Below, piece after piece: positions 46,431 through 56,140 of a stretch of 64,000 bases of DNA. The notes under the pieces were generated by a model that saw only the letters and a list, made by a program, of their open reading frames with translations, searched no databases and was not told the DNA's origin. The DNA comes from Molossus alvarezi (Eukaryota; Chordata; Mammalia; Chiroptera; Molossidae). Where the stretch lies: positions 1 to 64,000 of the forward strand of contig JBAWUJ010000116.1 in NCBI GenBank assembly GCA_037176705.1. Reading direction: 5' to 3'. A program made the position numbers and the translations under genes. Each line of letters begins with the position of its first letter. The stretch's first letter is position 1.

Positions 46431-46667
46431 CACTTTTCTAGGCCAGACCTCCACCAGGGACAGTGGAGGCGAGGGACAGTGGGCTGAGTGACATGAGGCT
46501 GCCCTCTCATGGATGGTGGTCCGGTGGTAGAGATGACCATGAGTGGGACTCAAGGAGACCCCAGGAAGGTGGGGTGGGAAGACCTGGGTCAACAGACAAG
46601 AAAAACAGGATGAGAATCCTCAACCAGAAACTGCTGTTGGAGCAGGGTTGTCTCTTAACTTGTGCAT

Positions 46668-47129
46668 CACCTGGACCTCCCTCAGCACCTGTCCCTGCAA
46701 CACCTGGACCTCCCTCAGTGCCTGTGCCTGCACGACCTGTACCTCCCTCAGTGCCTGTGCCTGCACCCCCTGGACCTCCCTCAGTGCCTGTGCCTGCACC
46801 CCCTGGACCTCCCTCAGTGCCTGTGCCTGCACCCCCTGGACCTCCCTCAGTGCCTGTCCCTGCACCCCCTGGACCTCCCTCAGTGCCTGTCCCTGCACCC
46901 CCTGGACCTCCCTCAGTGCCTGTCCCTGCAACACCTGGACCTCCCTCAGTGCCTGTGCCTGCACCCCCTGGACCTCCCTCAGTGCCTGTGCCTGCACGAA
47001 CTGTACCTCCCTCAGCACCTGTCCCTGCATCACCTGGACCTTCCTCAGCACCTGTCCCTGCAACACCTGGACCTCCCTCAGCACCTGTCCCTGCAACACC
47101 TGGACCTCCCTCAGCACCTGTCCCTGCAT
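46668..47129 (+). repeat. minisatellite, 14 units of 33 bp
   Basis: Fourteen head-to-tail units of exactly 33 bases, each holding 'ctggacctccctcag' and ending 'cctgcac' or 'cctgcaa'. Units differ by a few substitutions and no length change. Since 33 is divisible by three and units lack stops, frames stay open in five of six readings, including a proline-rich 11-residue repeat ([11 protein letters not shown]) on the plus strand (46463-47143). Units 3 and 11 share a 'ctgtacc' variant, and units 4-7 are nearly identical, which points to unequal exchange. I see no promoter, start context or splice evidence for a gene. Confidence 0.95.
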
Positions 47130-48123
47130 CCAGGGGAGGGTGAAAGGGCAAAGGCAGAAGACACAAATCAGGGAAATTGCCTTAAGAGATACTTGAACTT
47201 TAAATTTATGCCAAAGAAACCGAGTTAGCCAAGAGATGTATCTCTCTCATCACCAAGCTCCACCCTGCGCCCCGGGACCTCTGCCCCTTTTCCCTGTCTG
47301 CTAGCAAAGGGCACAAGAGTGAATGAGGTCAGACACAAGGACACTGAGGACATCTCTCTAAGTCTTTGGCAAATGCCACCTGAGCCCCACCGTGAGCCAG
47401 GAGAGTCACTAAAGGGAGTACCGGGTGGAGCGGCAGGTTCTCATGGGGAAGGCTCCGGCCCTGAGTCAGGAAGGTGTGGAGGTGGGGGGGTCAGGTCAGT
47501 GCCCAGTGGGAGCTGATGGAGGTGCAGGGGTGGGGGGGTGAGGGAGCAGGGGCCTGTCTAGGGCTCCTTGGCGCCGTGCACCCTGGTGCACACCCTGTTT
47601 GCAGCCTCAGGGGTTCTCCATCACTGGCGGCTCCTTGGACAGCAAAGTACTTCTCAGGTGACCTCAGCATGGCCACTTGCATTGCATGGCATAAATTTCT
47701 GTTGATGCAATGACAGTTTTTTTTTAAAGTGAGATTCGAAGTCAGAGAAGGTGGACTCTTGCTCATCTTCAGAAACTATATGGAGACTAATTTCCTTGGG
47801 GTCACTCTGGGTGTTTCCATCAATCCATTCACAGGAATGGGACTGTCTGCCCCTCTATTATCCAGGACTTCCAAACAGGGGCCATCTTTTGACACTTGGG
47901 GTGGGAGCGGACATTACTGAGCCAGCTGTCTGGAAGAGATGCTATGACTGCCTTCCTAGCAGTCCAACAGGAACAAATCGTGCGGTTCATTCTTCAGTTC
48001 TTGCTGTCTTGAGACCTGGGTCTCTCCTAACCTGGCCACTGATCAGCAGGAAACTGGGTTTTAACTGCATTTTAATGACGTCTTGCCATCGCTGGGAACA
48101 AATGCACATGGCCAACTGAGGTT
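47130..48123. other. GC-rich spacer between two minisatellites, no gene supported
   Basis: Unique sequence with short frames only (47319-47516, 47474-47713, 47751-48119). Nothing recognised. Confidence 0.4.
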
Positions 48124-48654
48124 GTGCTCACCCGCCAGCCTCTGTTCCCGTCTCAGGCTCCTGGGGCTGGGCTCCCTGGCCCTCTGTTCCCATCTTGGGC
48201 TCCTGGGGCTGGGCTCCCCCAACCCCCTCTGTTCCCATCTGGGGTTCCTGTGGCTGGGCTCCCCAGCCCTCTGTTTCCATCTCGGGCTCCTGGGGCTGGG
48301 CTCCCCAGCCCTCTGTTCCCGTCTGGGGTTCCTGGGGCTGGGCTCACTCACCCCCCTCTGTTCCCATCTGGGGTTCCTGGGGCTGTGCTCACCCACACCT
48401 CTCTGTTCCCGTCTTAGGTTCCTGGGGCTTGGCTCCCCAGCTCTCTGTTCCCGTCTCGGGCTCCTGGGGCTGGGCTCCCCAGCCCTCTGTTCTTGTCTGG
48501 GGTTCCTGGGGCTGGGCTCCCCAGCCCTCTGTTCCCATCTGGGGATCCTGGGGCTGGGCTCCCCGGCCCTCTGTTCCCATCTGGGGTTCCTGGGGCTGGG
48601 CTCACCCGACCCCCTCTGTTCCCCTCTCAAAATCCTGGGGCTGGGCTTCCTGGC
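48124..48654 (+). repeat. minisatellite of 42- and 45-bp units, about 12.5 copies
   Basis: Eleven full units plus partial ends. The core is 'cctggggctgggctcc' and 'ccctctgttcccatct'. Most units are 42 bases; four are 45 (with an extra 'cac' or 'ccc' step in the pyrimidine part). All lengths are multiples of three, so frames are open on both strands (48083-48847 plus, 48061-48723 minus). On the minus strand the unit encodes an Arg-Glu-Gln-Arg-Ala-Gly-Glu-Pro-Ser-Pro-Arg repeat. I judge these frames to be by-products. Confidence 0.94.
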
Positions 48655-48962
48655 TTTGCACCAGGAGGTGCTGGGAGCTGGTGGAAATGGACTCCCGCTT
48701 TGGTGCATGTACATCGAAGTCAAACAGAAACCATGGATGTTGTCTTGGGATGTAACAGCCTTTTTCCATCTGACAGGTCTCGGTCTTGGTTTCAGTCAGG
48801 CTGCAGTGACCCCTCAGAAAGCTCCAGCCGACTCCATGTGTCTGTAAAGGAGCCATCGTGCGGATCCTGGGGAGCCCCCCGGACACTAACATGGATGGAA
48901 ACAAATCCACAAGAAATAGCTCAAACAACTTAAAAGAAGAACAAATTGAAGAGTTAGAGAAG
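48655..48962. other. unique DNA, nothing recognised
   Basis: A short unique stretch after the minisatellite; no gene seen. Confidence 0.4.
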
Positions 48963-49146
48963 AGCCTGGCAGGTGTGGCTCCGTGTTGAGTGTTGACCCT
49001 ACACCAAGAGGTCACCGGTTTAATTCCCGGTCAGGACACATGCCCAGGTTGTGGGAGGCATGCAGGAGGTGGCCAGTTGGTGTAGTCTCTCATCAATGTT
49101 TCTATCTCCTTTTCCCTTCTTCTCTCTATCAATAAAGAAAACAAAA
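48963..49146 (+). mobile_element. bat SINE, type A (Ves-like)
   Basis: 'agcctggcaggtgtggctcc' head, 'ggtttaattcccggtcagga' B box, 'gcatgcaggaggtggccagt' middle, 'tatcaataaagaaaaca' end. A weak duplication may be 'aagagttagagaa' (48948-48960) and 'aagactttgagaa' (49170-49182). Confidence 0.9.
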
Positions 49147-49890
49147 TTTAATACATAAAATAAAAAATAAGACTTTGAGAAGAAAATTCCTAGAAGAAAA
49201 CATAGAGAACATCTTTCCAATTTAGAAATGGCAATGATTCCTTTACGTAAGACAAAGGAAGCATAAAATAAAATATTGAAAAGTTGAATTTATAATAATT
49301 TAAAAGCCTCACTTGTAAAAATACAGAAACAAACTAAAAGAATTTGTTAAGAGAATGAAAGAAGTTATGGTCTGGGAGAGTATATTTATAAAATACATGT
49401 CTGATCAAGGACCTGTATCTATCATAAGTAAAAGACATTTATGTATAACTCAAAAATAAGAAATGATAACTAATTCAGAAATGAGAAAAACATATGTATA
49501 GACATTTCACCAAAGAAATGACATGTGTGATTAATACACATGTGAAAACATGGTCCATGTCATTAGTCATTAGAAAAATGTACATTAAATCCACACCCAC
49601 ATTATATTGTGAACCTACATGGAATGGCTAAAATTAACAAAACAGACTGAAGACTGGCAACCAAAACATGTACACATCACTGGTGAAATGCAAATAGTAC
49701 ATCAGTCTCTTAGGCATTTGTCTAGGAGAAAGGAAGCTGTGTCTACAGAGATGGGTGTGTGAATTTTCACATCTTGACTCACAGCAGCATAGACTGGAAA
49801 GAACACAAGTCTGGGTTCTGATGAGCAGTTAAACAACTAGTGGTATAGACACACTATGATATTGTAATCAACAATACAAAAGAATATTCA
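49147..49890 (+). mobile_element. ancient L1 fragment, ORF2 C-terminal part
   Basis: Phrases in the right order for late ORF2: 'cctagaagaaaacatagaga', 'acatttcaccaaagaaatga', 'catgtcattagtcattagaa', 'aatggctaaaattaacaaaa' and 'aacaactagtggtatagaca'. Strongly diverged. Confidence 0.8.
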
Positions 49891-50202
49891 GGGTAAAAAT
49901 CTGAGTGATAATGTGATAAATTGTTAAAGTTGGGAAATAATAGTGCTGAAATAAGCATTAATAGAATTGTTATTACAATAAACATAAATGGATTAAACTG
50001 TCTGAAAATTAAACGCTTTTGGAATGGAGAGAAGAAACATAATCCAATGATGCATGTATTAGAAGCAAACATAACACCCAATAAAACAGAAATATTCACA
50101 GCTGGAAAATAGCTGGGATAATAGGAAGTAAATAAATGTAAGATTAAAGATATTCTATGGAAAAAAAAGATACTATATGTGATAACAATAAAAACAGGTT
50201 AT

Positions 50203-50444
50203 AGCCCTGGCCAGTTTGGCTCAGCGGTTAGAGCGTCAGCCCACAGACCAGAGAGTTTCAGGTTTAGTTCCCTCTGAGGGCAGGTAGCTCGGTTGCAGTT
50301 TGTCCCCAGCCTCGGTTGGTGTAGTGTGGGTGGCAACCAGTTGGTGTGTTTCTCTAACATTATTGATGTTTCTCTTTCACTCTTCCTCCCTTTCTCTCTC
50401 CCACTCTAACTGAAGAAAGTGCAAAAACAACAACAACAAAAAAA
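50203..50444 (+). mobile_element. bat SINE, type B (diverged)
   Basis: 'agccctggccagtttggctc' head and 'tttgtccccagcctcggttg' middle. The 3' hairpin is missing; the end is 'gaagaaagtgcaaaaacaac'. Older than most type B copies. Duplication uncertain. Confidence 0.9.
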
Positions 50445-50613
50445 CCCTGATTATAAGCATATATAGATTTAATAATTTTCAGAATATTTTAAAACAATTG
50501 AAAAAATTGAAGAAATAAATCTATCAATAATTATATTTGAATATTTTAGTACTCCTCTTTAAGGAACTGAGAGATAAAGTATCTTAAAAAAGGTAAAACA
50601 TTAGAATATTTTT

Positions 50614-50659
50614 TTTAAAGCTTAAATCTTTTTTGTTCATCTCTTGTTGCTTTTATTTA
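50614..50659 (-). other. extra sequence between SINE tail and TSD (apparent 3' transduction)
   Basis: In the sense of the SINE, its own A/T tail (aaaaaaataaataaaag) is followed by about 45 bases of unrelated sequence that ends 'gatttaagcttt' and then a second A-run, directly before the duplication. This is the structure of a read-through transcript that stopped at a T-run and was then copied. Confidence 0.75.
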
Positions 50660-50711
50660 TTTTTTTATCCTCACCGAGGACATTTTTCCATTTTTTGTTC
50701 AGATAGAGTGG

Positions 50712-50749
<38 letters not shown>

Positions 50750-50908
50750 TTGACATGAAAGGGACACATCGAGTGGCTGCCAACCACACAACCCAACCAG
50801 GACCAGGGACAAAATGCAACCAAGGTGCTTGCCCTTAGTGGGAACTGAACCTGGCTCTCTCTGAACCGCAGGTTGACGCTCTAACCGCTGAGCCAAACTG
50901 GCCAGGGC
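50660..50908 (-). mobile_element. bat SINE, type B, with 19-bp perfect TSD and 3' extension
   Basis: Body from 'tttttttatcctcaccgagg' on the left to 'aactggccagggc' on the right. Duplication 'aaaacattagaatattttt' at 50595-50613 and 50909-50927 is perfect, but the left copy is separated from the SINE tail by the extra 46 bases described in the neighbouring entry. The (GA)n expansion lies at 50718-50744. Confidence 0.95.
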
Positions 50909-51534
50909 AAAACATTAGAATATTTTTATAAATATATTAATAAAGTTGAAAATCCACCCTAGGACATACACTAACCAGTCAAAATTATGTCAAAATTAAC
51001 ATAATTAACAGTGTGTATCGTAGTAACAGAAAAATCTACTAAAATAATACATCATAATAATTAATTAGCAGAGGAAAATAAACACTTTGTTCTATTGATA
51101 AACACCTGAAAATAGTAGGTATAGTTCAACCTTAATTCATGTCATAAATGTGTATCAAAAGCATAAATGATTAAATAATAGTATCCTCTAATAGAAACAG
51201 AAAATGAACACTATTAAAATCATAGTAAATTAGCACAATTGCAGATGAATTTACTCTTATGAAAAATAATTTTCTGCATCAGAAATAATCCCTTTGTGAT
51301 ATAACAGAAAAAAGGATTTCACTCACAGCACCAACTATCATCACAAAGAACTAAACTATTCTAACAGAAACGTACAAGGTTTTCATGAGGGAAAAAAAAG
51401 AAACTCAATTAAGTAACACAAGAATAAGATTTCAGTAAGTGCAGAAGAAAATCTCCATCAGGGGTGGAGTAATTTACCTTTACAAAGCTTAATTTTTCTT
51501 CCCTTCACTAAAATTTAGTGCAATTCAAATAGAA

Positions 51535-51564
51535 ATTATATATATATGTATATGTGTGTGTTTG

Positions 51565-51617
<53 letters not shown>
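51535..51617 (+). repeat. (TA)n microsatellite
   Basis: Imperfect TA/TG start (51536-51575), then uninterrupted TA to about 51615. Confidence 0.95.
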
Positions 51618-51618
<1 letters not shown>

Positions 51619-51690
51619 TTAATAAAGTCAACACATTTGTTCCAAAGTCTACATGAGAGAATGGACATTTACAACCAATGATGTAGATTT

Positions 51691-53225
51691 TGGAAAAGGA
51701 CCAAACAGGGGCTCCTATCTTGCCAAGGGGCAGTGCCAGTCTCTAAAGCCAGTGTGGAAAAACCAGGGCATGGGGGCTTTGGCGTGGACACCGAGACAGG
51801 CAGAGGACAATGGACTCTAGACAGAGAAACTCAAGAACACACCTGTGCATCCCTGGGGGAGCTGGTAATAGACCAAAGACAGAAGCCTGCCACTTGGGGC
51901 GCCTGGGGGAGCCTGGGGGAGCCATTCACACTGACTGCACAGACCTCACAAACACATCCACGTGGCCGTGTCCACATGGGCACACACAAGTGGGCAACGG
52001 GCAGACTGCCCCACAGGTTGTGTTGGGGAGGAAACAGCCACTCAGAACATGGACAGAAACACAGCTGGACATCGACCCTCACAGAGGTTCACAAGTCCAT
52101 CCATATGTGAAGATGACCACCTGTAGGAGGACGCGGCTGGAGGTCACGCTGGGACCGCGTTTGTGGCCTCCTGGTGTGGACGGACTCTCACTGAAGAACA
52201 CACACCTCCAGGTCCACTGAGGACACGTCAGAATTAGATAATCTTTCAGAAATGACGCCGGGTTGAAGGCCCGGGACCAGTGACATGCTGAGGGGACTGA
52301 TCTGTAAAAGTCGAGCGTGGGAGAGTCCCTTGGATATGAAAGTACTTCTAAAATTTCACCAGAGAAAAGCCTAGAAAATGGGTAGAAATACTGGCAAAGG
52401 GTCATCGCAGAGGATTCCTGAAAAGACAAACCGAATGGTGAGACAGAGCCCAGGAGAGAGGGTCACTATTTAAAAGCCAGGCTTTTCTCCAGAGTGGTCC
52501 TCTTTTTGTACTCATTTTCTTAGAGACATTGCAAATCCACACAAAACTGGAAACATGCCGGGCAGCCTCGCTGTGGTTACCCCAGCATTTGCAGGAATCC
52601 AGTCCCAGCCAACCTGGTTTCCTCCTGCACCCGTCCCCTCGCCCTGTCCTGTTCCCTATTATCATGATGCACATTTCAAAGGGGAGGTCAGGTCACTTTT
52701 AGTTACAGTGGTATGTGATTCAGGACTGAGGTCAGTTTGTTTTTCTTTCTGATTCTGCCTCAATCTTATACACCCACGAGACCTCTTCCCATAGTCCCTG
52801 TTGCAGCTGTCCGGTGGTCTGCTGCGTCCCCAAGTCTCCGGGTGCCCGTCGTGACTTGTGTGTGTGTCTGTGACGCAGCCACTCTGCAGCTGGGTTATCT
52901 GTCCAGTAGGTCTCTTTTCACCTCAGGTGGGCTCTCCCACTTGGCGTTTTCCCTTCCATGGGTGTGTTCACTGAGGGACCCTGGAGGTCTGTCCTGCCAC
53001 GTGACCCCTAGTCTGGATTTTGCCAGGTGCACCCTTAGGAATGTTAATAGGCTCTGCGGTGTCTGGGAATCGAGAATCTAGGCCCTTGATCAGATTTAGG
53101 GTTTGAAGCGTTTTACTGGCCAGAGTGCTTAGTAGACGATATTCCATACTTCTAGCACAATGGTCATCGCCCACGTTCATTAATGTTTAAAAAATGGTGG
53201 CATTCGAGTATCATAATTTCTTGTT
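51691..53225. other. GC-richer unique DNA, no gene supported
   Basis: Frames at 51733-52110, 51810-52220 (+) and 52079-52429 (-) overlap and have no recognised domain. Nothing else is seen. Confidence 0.4.
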
Positions 53226-53242
53226 TAGCTGGGAGTAGTTTG
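53226..53242. repeat. left TSD of L1-I
   Basis: The 17 bases 'tagctgggagtagtttg' are repeated exactly at 55238-55254. L1 sequence starts at the next base. Confidence 0.93.
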
Positions 53243-53502
53243 GTCTTCATTTTGAAATTTATTTTATCAGATATGAGAATTGCTACCCCAGCTTTTTTTT
53301 GTTTTCCATTTGCTTGGAAAATTTTTTTCCATCCCTTCACTTTCAACTTATGTGAGTCTTTTGTTCTGAGGTGGGTCTCTTGTAAACAACATATAGATGA
53401 GTCATGCTTTCTTATCCAATCAGCTACTCTGTGTCTTTTTATGGGAGCATTCAATTCATTTATGTTTAAGGTGATTATTGATATGGACTTATTTATTGCC
53501 AT
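53243..53502 (-). pseudogene. L1-I ORF2, first part of the endonuclease only
   Basis: Starts 'MAINKSISIITLNINELNAP' and is open to the junction with 'CCLQETHLRTKDSHKLKVKG' and 'AGVAILISDKINFKMKTK'. After the junction the frame runs into host sequence. The catalytic histidine and aspartates of the endonuclease that lie further on are absent. Confidence 0.9.
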
Positions 53503-53547
53503 TTTTGTTTAGTGTGGTTCTATTTTTCTTCCCATTTCTACTGCTAA

Positions 53548-54434
53548 TTACAGCAGTCCTTTTAACATTTCTTGCAGTGCTGGTTTGGTGCTAATGTATT
53601 CCCTTAGCCTTTTTTTGTCTGGGAAGCTCTTTATTTGACCTTCTATTTTGAATGATAGCCTTGCTGGGTAGAGTAGTCTTGGATTCAGATTCTTGTTTTT
53701 CATGACTTTGATTACTTCATGCCATTCCCTTCTAGCCTGTAGTGGTTCTTGTGAGAAGTCAGCTGAGAGCCTTATGGGGTTTCCTTTGTACGTAACCTGT
53801 TGCTTATCTCTTGCTGCTTTTAGAATTCTCTCTTTGTCTTTAATTTTTGGCATTTTAATTACTATGTGTCTTGGTGTGGGCCTGTTTGGGTTCTTCTTAC
53901 TTGGGGCTCTCTGTGCTTCTTGAACTTGAATGCCTTCTTCCTTCACCAAATTAGGGAAGTTTTCTCTCACTATTTCTTTGAATATATTCTCTATCCCTTG
54001 CTCATTTTCTTCTCCTTCGGGGACTCCTATGATGCGAATATTATTACGTTTCCAGTTGTCCCATAGTTCTCTTAAGCTGTCTTTCTGTTTTTTAATAGTT
54101 TTTTCCTTTTGTTTTTCTGATTGGTTGATTTTTTCTACCCTGTCTTCTAATTCACTGATCCGGTCCTCAGCTTCCTCTACTCTGCTTTTTTCAATGTGTT
54201 TTTCATTTCTGATATGTCATTTTTTATCTCTTCTTGATGGTTTTTAATTTCCAATTGGCTTATTTTCAGTGTCTCTATGTCCTTACTCATGCTGTTCAGC
54301 TTCCTCAAGAACATGGCTCTGAATTCTAGCTCTGTTAACATGCCTAATTGCTCCGCATTGATCTCATCTTCGGTGGAGGTGTCTTGCTCTTTCATTTGGC
54401 TTCTGTTTCTGTGTTTCAGCATTTTGGCTATCAC
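53548..54434 (-). pseudogene. L1-I ORF1, frameshifted once
   Basis: The first half is open at 54177-54434 ('MIAKMLKHRNRSQMKEQDTS') up to a small deletion near 54186-54195, where the 'NTLEGLRSRVEEAED' stretch of sister copies is shortened. The second half is open at 53548-53970 ('RENFPNLVKEEGIQVQEAQR', 'PRHIVIKMPKIKDKERILKA', 'KPALQEMLKGLL'). Otherwise well preserved. Confidence 0.9.
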
Positions 54435-55237
54435 AGTGGGCTTTGGAGCCTGTAAAGTTTTCCCTGTGGGTGTTGGTGTTCTGCTGTTTGTGGCTCCCTC
54501 TCCTGTGTTTGGATGAGGCAGGGAGGACCCACGTTAAACACCACTGTCAAGTCTTACTTTCCTGGTTAAAGTTGCCAGCCCAGGAAAGGTACTGTTATCC
54601 TCTAGCTTTTTGCCTGGAGGCTAGCAGTCCAGGTTACTTGATGAGTTTTGGGTTGTCAGTTGATTCAAAAGCTCCCTCAGGTGCTCAGCACAAGGGGATT
54701 TCCCAAGGGTGGGGCAGATGCTGGTTGTTAATGAGCCTCAATTAGCACTTCAATGGCCCACAGGGTGAGGTTGGATCTCCGAGGGAGGGGCTGCTGCCTC
54801 TCTCAGAGCCCTGGGAAGGAGCAATATGCCCACCGTCCTGTGTGGCTGCACTCAGCCAAAGCTCTGGGCGCCCTCCAGATCCCGAGTGTCCCGACACAGT
54901 TCCAGTCCAGTCTGCCCTCCCTCTACTGGAGCCCAAGATGTGTGGCTGTGGCTGTTTTAGCCTCTGTCCCGGCTGCGCTGTGGAGCCGCCTGGGAGTATA
55001 ACCCGAGGGTGGTGCTCACAGCTAAGACCGCTGCCGACCGTGGGCTCCCAGCCCCCTCTCGTGCCTTCGCAAGCCTACCGGGATGGAGTCAGTGTCCCTC
55101 ATTGTATGGTCCTCGCAAGCTGCTTTTCTGTTGCTTTTTCCCATCAATTTGTCTGTGTTATAGTTGTAATTCCAGTTTGGTTCTGGGAGACGGTCTGTGT
55201 AGCTTCCGTTCACTCTGCCACCATTTTTTCTCTCCTC
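54435..55237 (-). repeat. L1-I 5' UTR
   Basis: GC-rich L1 promoter region, colinear with that of L1-H and L1-E, with the 5' terminus intact at 55237. Its frames (54753-55001, 54842-55240 and others) are not genes. Confidence 0.85.
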
Positions 55238-55254
55238 TAGCTGGGAGTAGTTTG
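55238..55254. repeat. right TSD of L1-I
   Basis: Exact copy of 53226-53242; host sequence continues with 'atcagtcctcttggg'. Confidence 0.93.
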
Positions 55255-55935
55255 ATCAGTCCTCTTGGGATGACCTCAGACGGGGACAGCGGAGGTGGAC
55301 GCTGCCCAGGAGCCCCGGCTTCGGGTCAAGTGCGTGCATCACTGGTGTCTTCCACGTGAGCCGACAAGTTCTGTTCTTCGGATGATTATGAACTCACACA
55401 CTTAAACCTATTTACGTTTTCCAGTGCATGGCAGCTAATGTCTTCACTGATCTCAGATATCTTCCCTGGGTGCTTGCCTCGTGACCTTGGCTGCCGGGAA
55501 AGCGTCCTGCTGGCAGCTGGGGAGCTGTTTCCGGCTCACCAGACACAGCCCGACCGGCCTGGGCACCAGCCGTCTCCGCAGCGGGCTCCTCCAGCTCCTG
55601 CCCTCGGCACCTCTCTGAGTTCCAGACGGCGGAGTTTGCTCAAGACATAAAAAAACATTAAATAAAATGATGTAGCATCATACTTACTACTGTGCACATT
55701 TTGAAATGTACAAAAGTAACACACTGTATTTCATACGTATAACTGGGTATCATAGTTCACATCAAACAGAGTTATCCCAAAACATTAGAGTGGATGCCGG
55801 GGAGGGGGGGGCATCAGAGAGAAAGTGGGTTATTTACGAAAGAAACAGCCCCAGGGTTATGGACTGAGGCGTCAGTTAATTTAACTTCTCCATCCGAAGG
55901 TCAATAACTTACTAAACTAAACCTTTCAAAGGAAT
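55255..55935. other. unique DNA with a GC-rich part (55280-55640), no gene supported
   Basis: The stretch 55280-55640 is GC-rich with several CpGs and could be a small CpG cluster. No exon or repeat recognised. Confidence 0.4.
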
Positions 55936-56140
55936 GAAATAGAGGCCAATCTGTCTGGAAAGTTGGTCAGTGGTTGGCAGGGAAGAAAGGGGGGATGAGT
56001 TCTGATGGTTTGGGGTTTCTTTAGGTGGAGGAGACCACGGTGCATGTGTGTACCTGAAAACATACCAAACCTTGTAACTACTCATCTTATAGGGCTAAGT
56101 GTATGGCATGGAAGTGCATTTCAATTTGATAAAATGAAAC
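55936..56140 (+). mobile_element. ancient L1 3' UTR fragment
   Basis: 'gtctggaaagttggtcagtg', 'gttggcagggaagaaagggg', 'ggtttggggtttctttaggt' and 'gaagtgcatttcaatttgat' follow the order of the 3' UTR of old L1M elements. Confidence 0.65.

Larger units (their letters stand above)
49920..51690 (+). mobile_element. ancient L1 fragment, ORF2 endonuclease to RT (interrupted)
   Basis: A second old L1: 'attacaataaacataaatgg' gives an 'ITININGLN'-type endonuclease start (49957-50010). Later text around 50500-50590 and 51080-51540 ('gtacaaggttttcatgaggg', 'gtgcaattcaaatagaaat') follows the ORF2 order. Interrupted by SINEs at 50203-50444 and 50614-50908 and by a TA repeat at 51535-51617. The last 70 bases are uncertain. 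Confidence 0.7.
53243..55237 (-). mobile_element. L1-I: TSD-flanked L1 lacking 3' half and poly(A)
   Basis: In sense (minus strand) it begins with an intact 5' end ('gaggagagaaaaaatggtgg', like L1-E), has a full 5' UTR (55237-54435), ORF1 (54434-53548) and the first ~260 bases of ORF2, ending at 53243 inside the endonuclease ('aaaatgaagac'). There is no poly(A), no 3' UTR and no further ORF2. Perfect 17-bp duplications lie directly on both sides. Divergence from L1-H is low, so it is a young copy. The structure is unusual because normal L1 insertions keep the 3' end and lose the 5' end. Confidence 0.93.

Noticed and set aside
46463..47196. Long proline-rich or glycine-rich frames on both strands (up to 226 residues)
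   Set aside because: They are produced by the 33-bp minisatellite, which is stop-free in several frames. No start context, splice site or flanking conserved domain supports a gene.
48061..48847. Frames of 220-254 residues on both strands
   Set aside because: By-products of the 42/45-bp minisatellite with triplet-length units.
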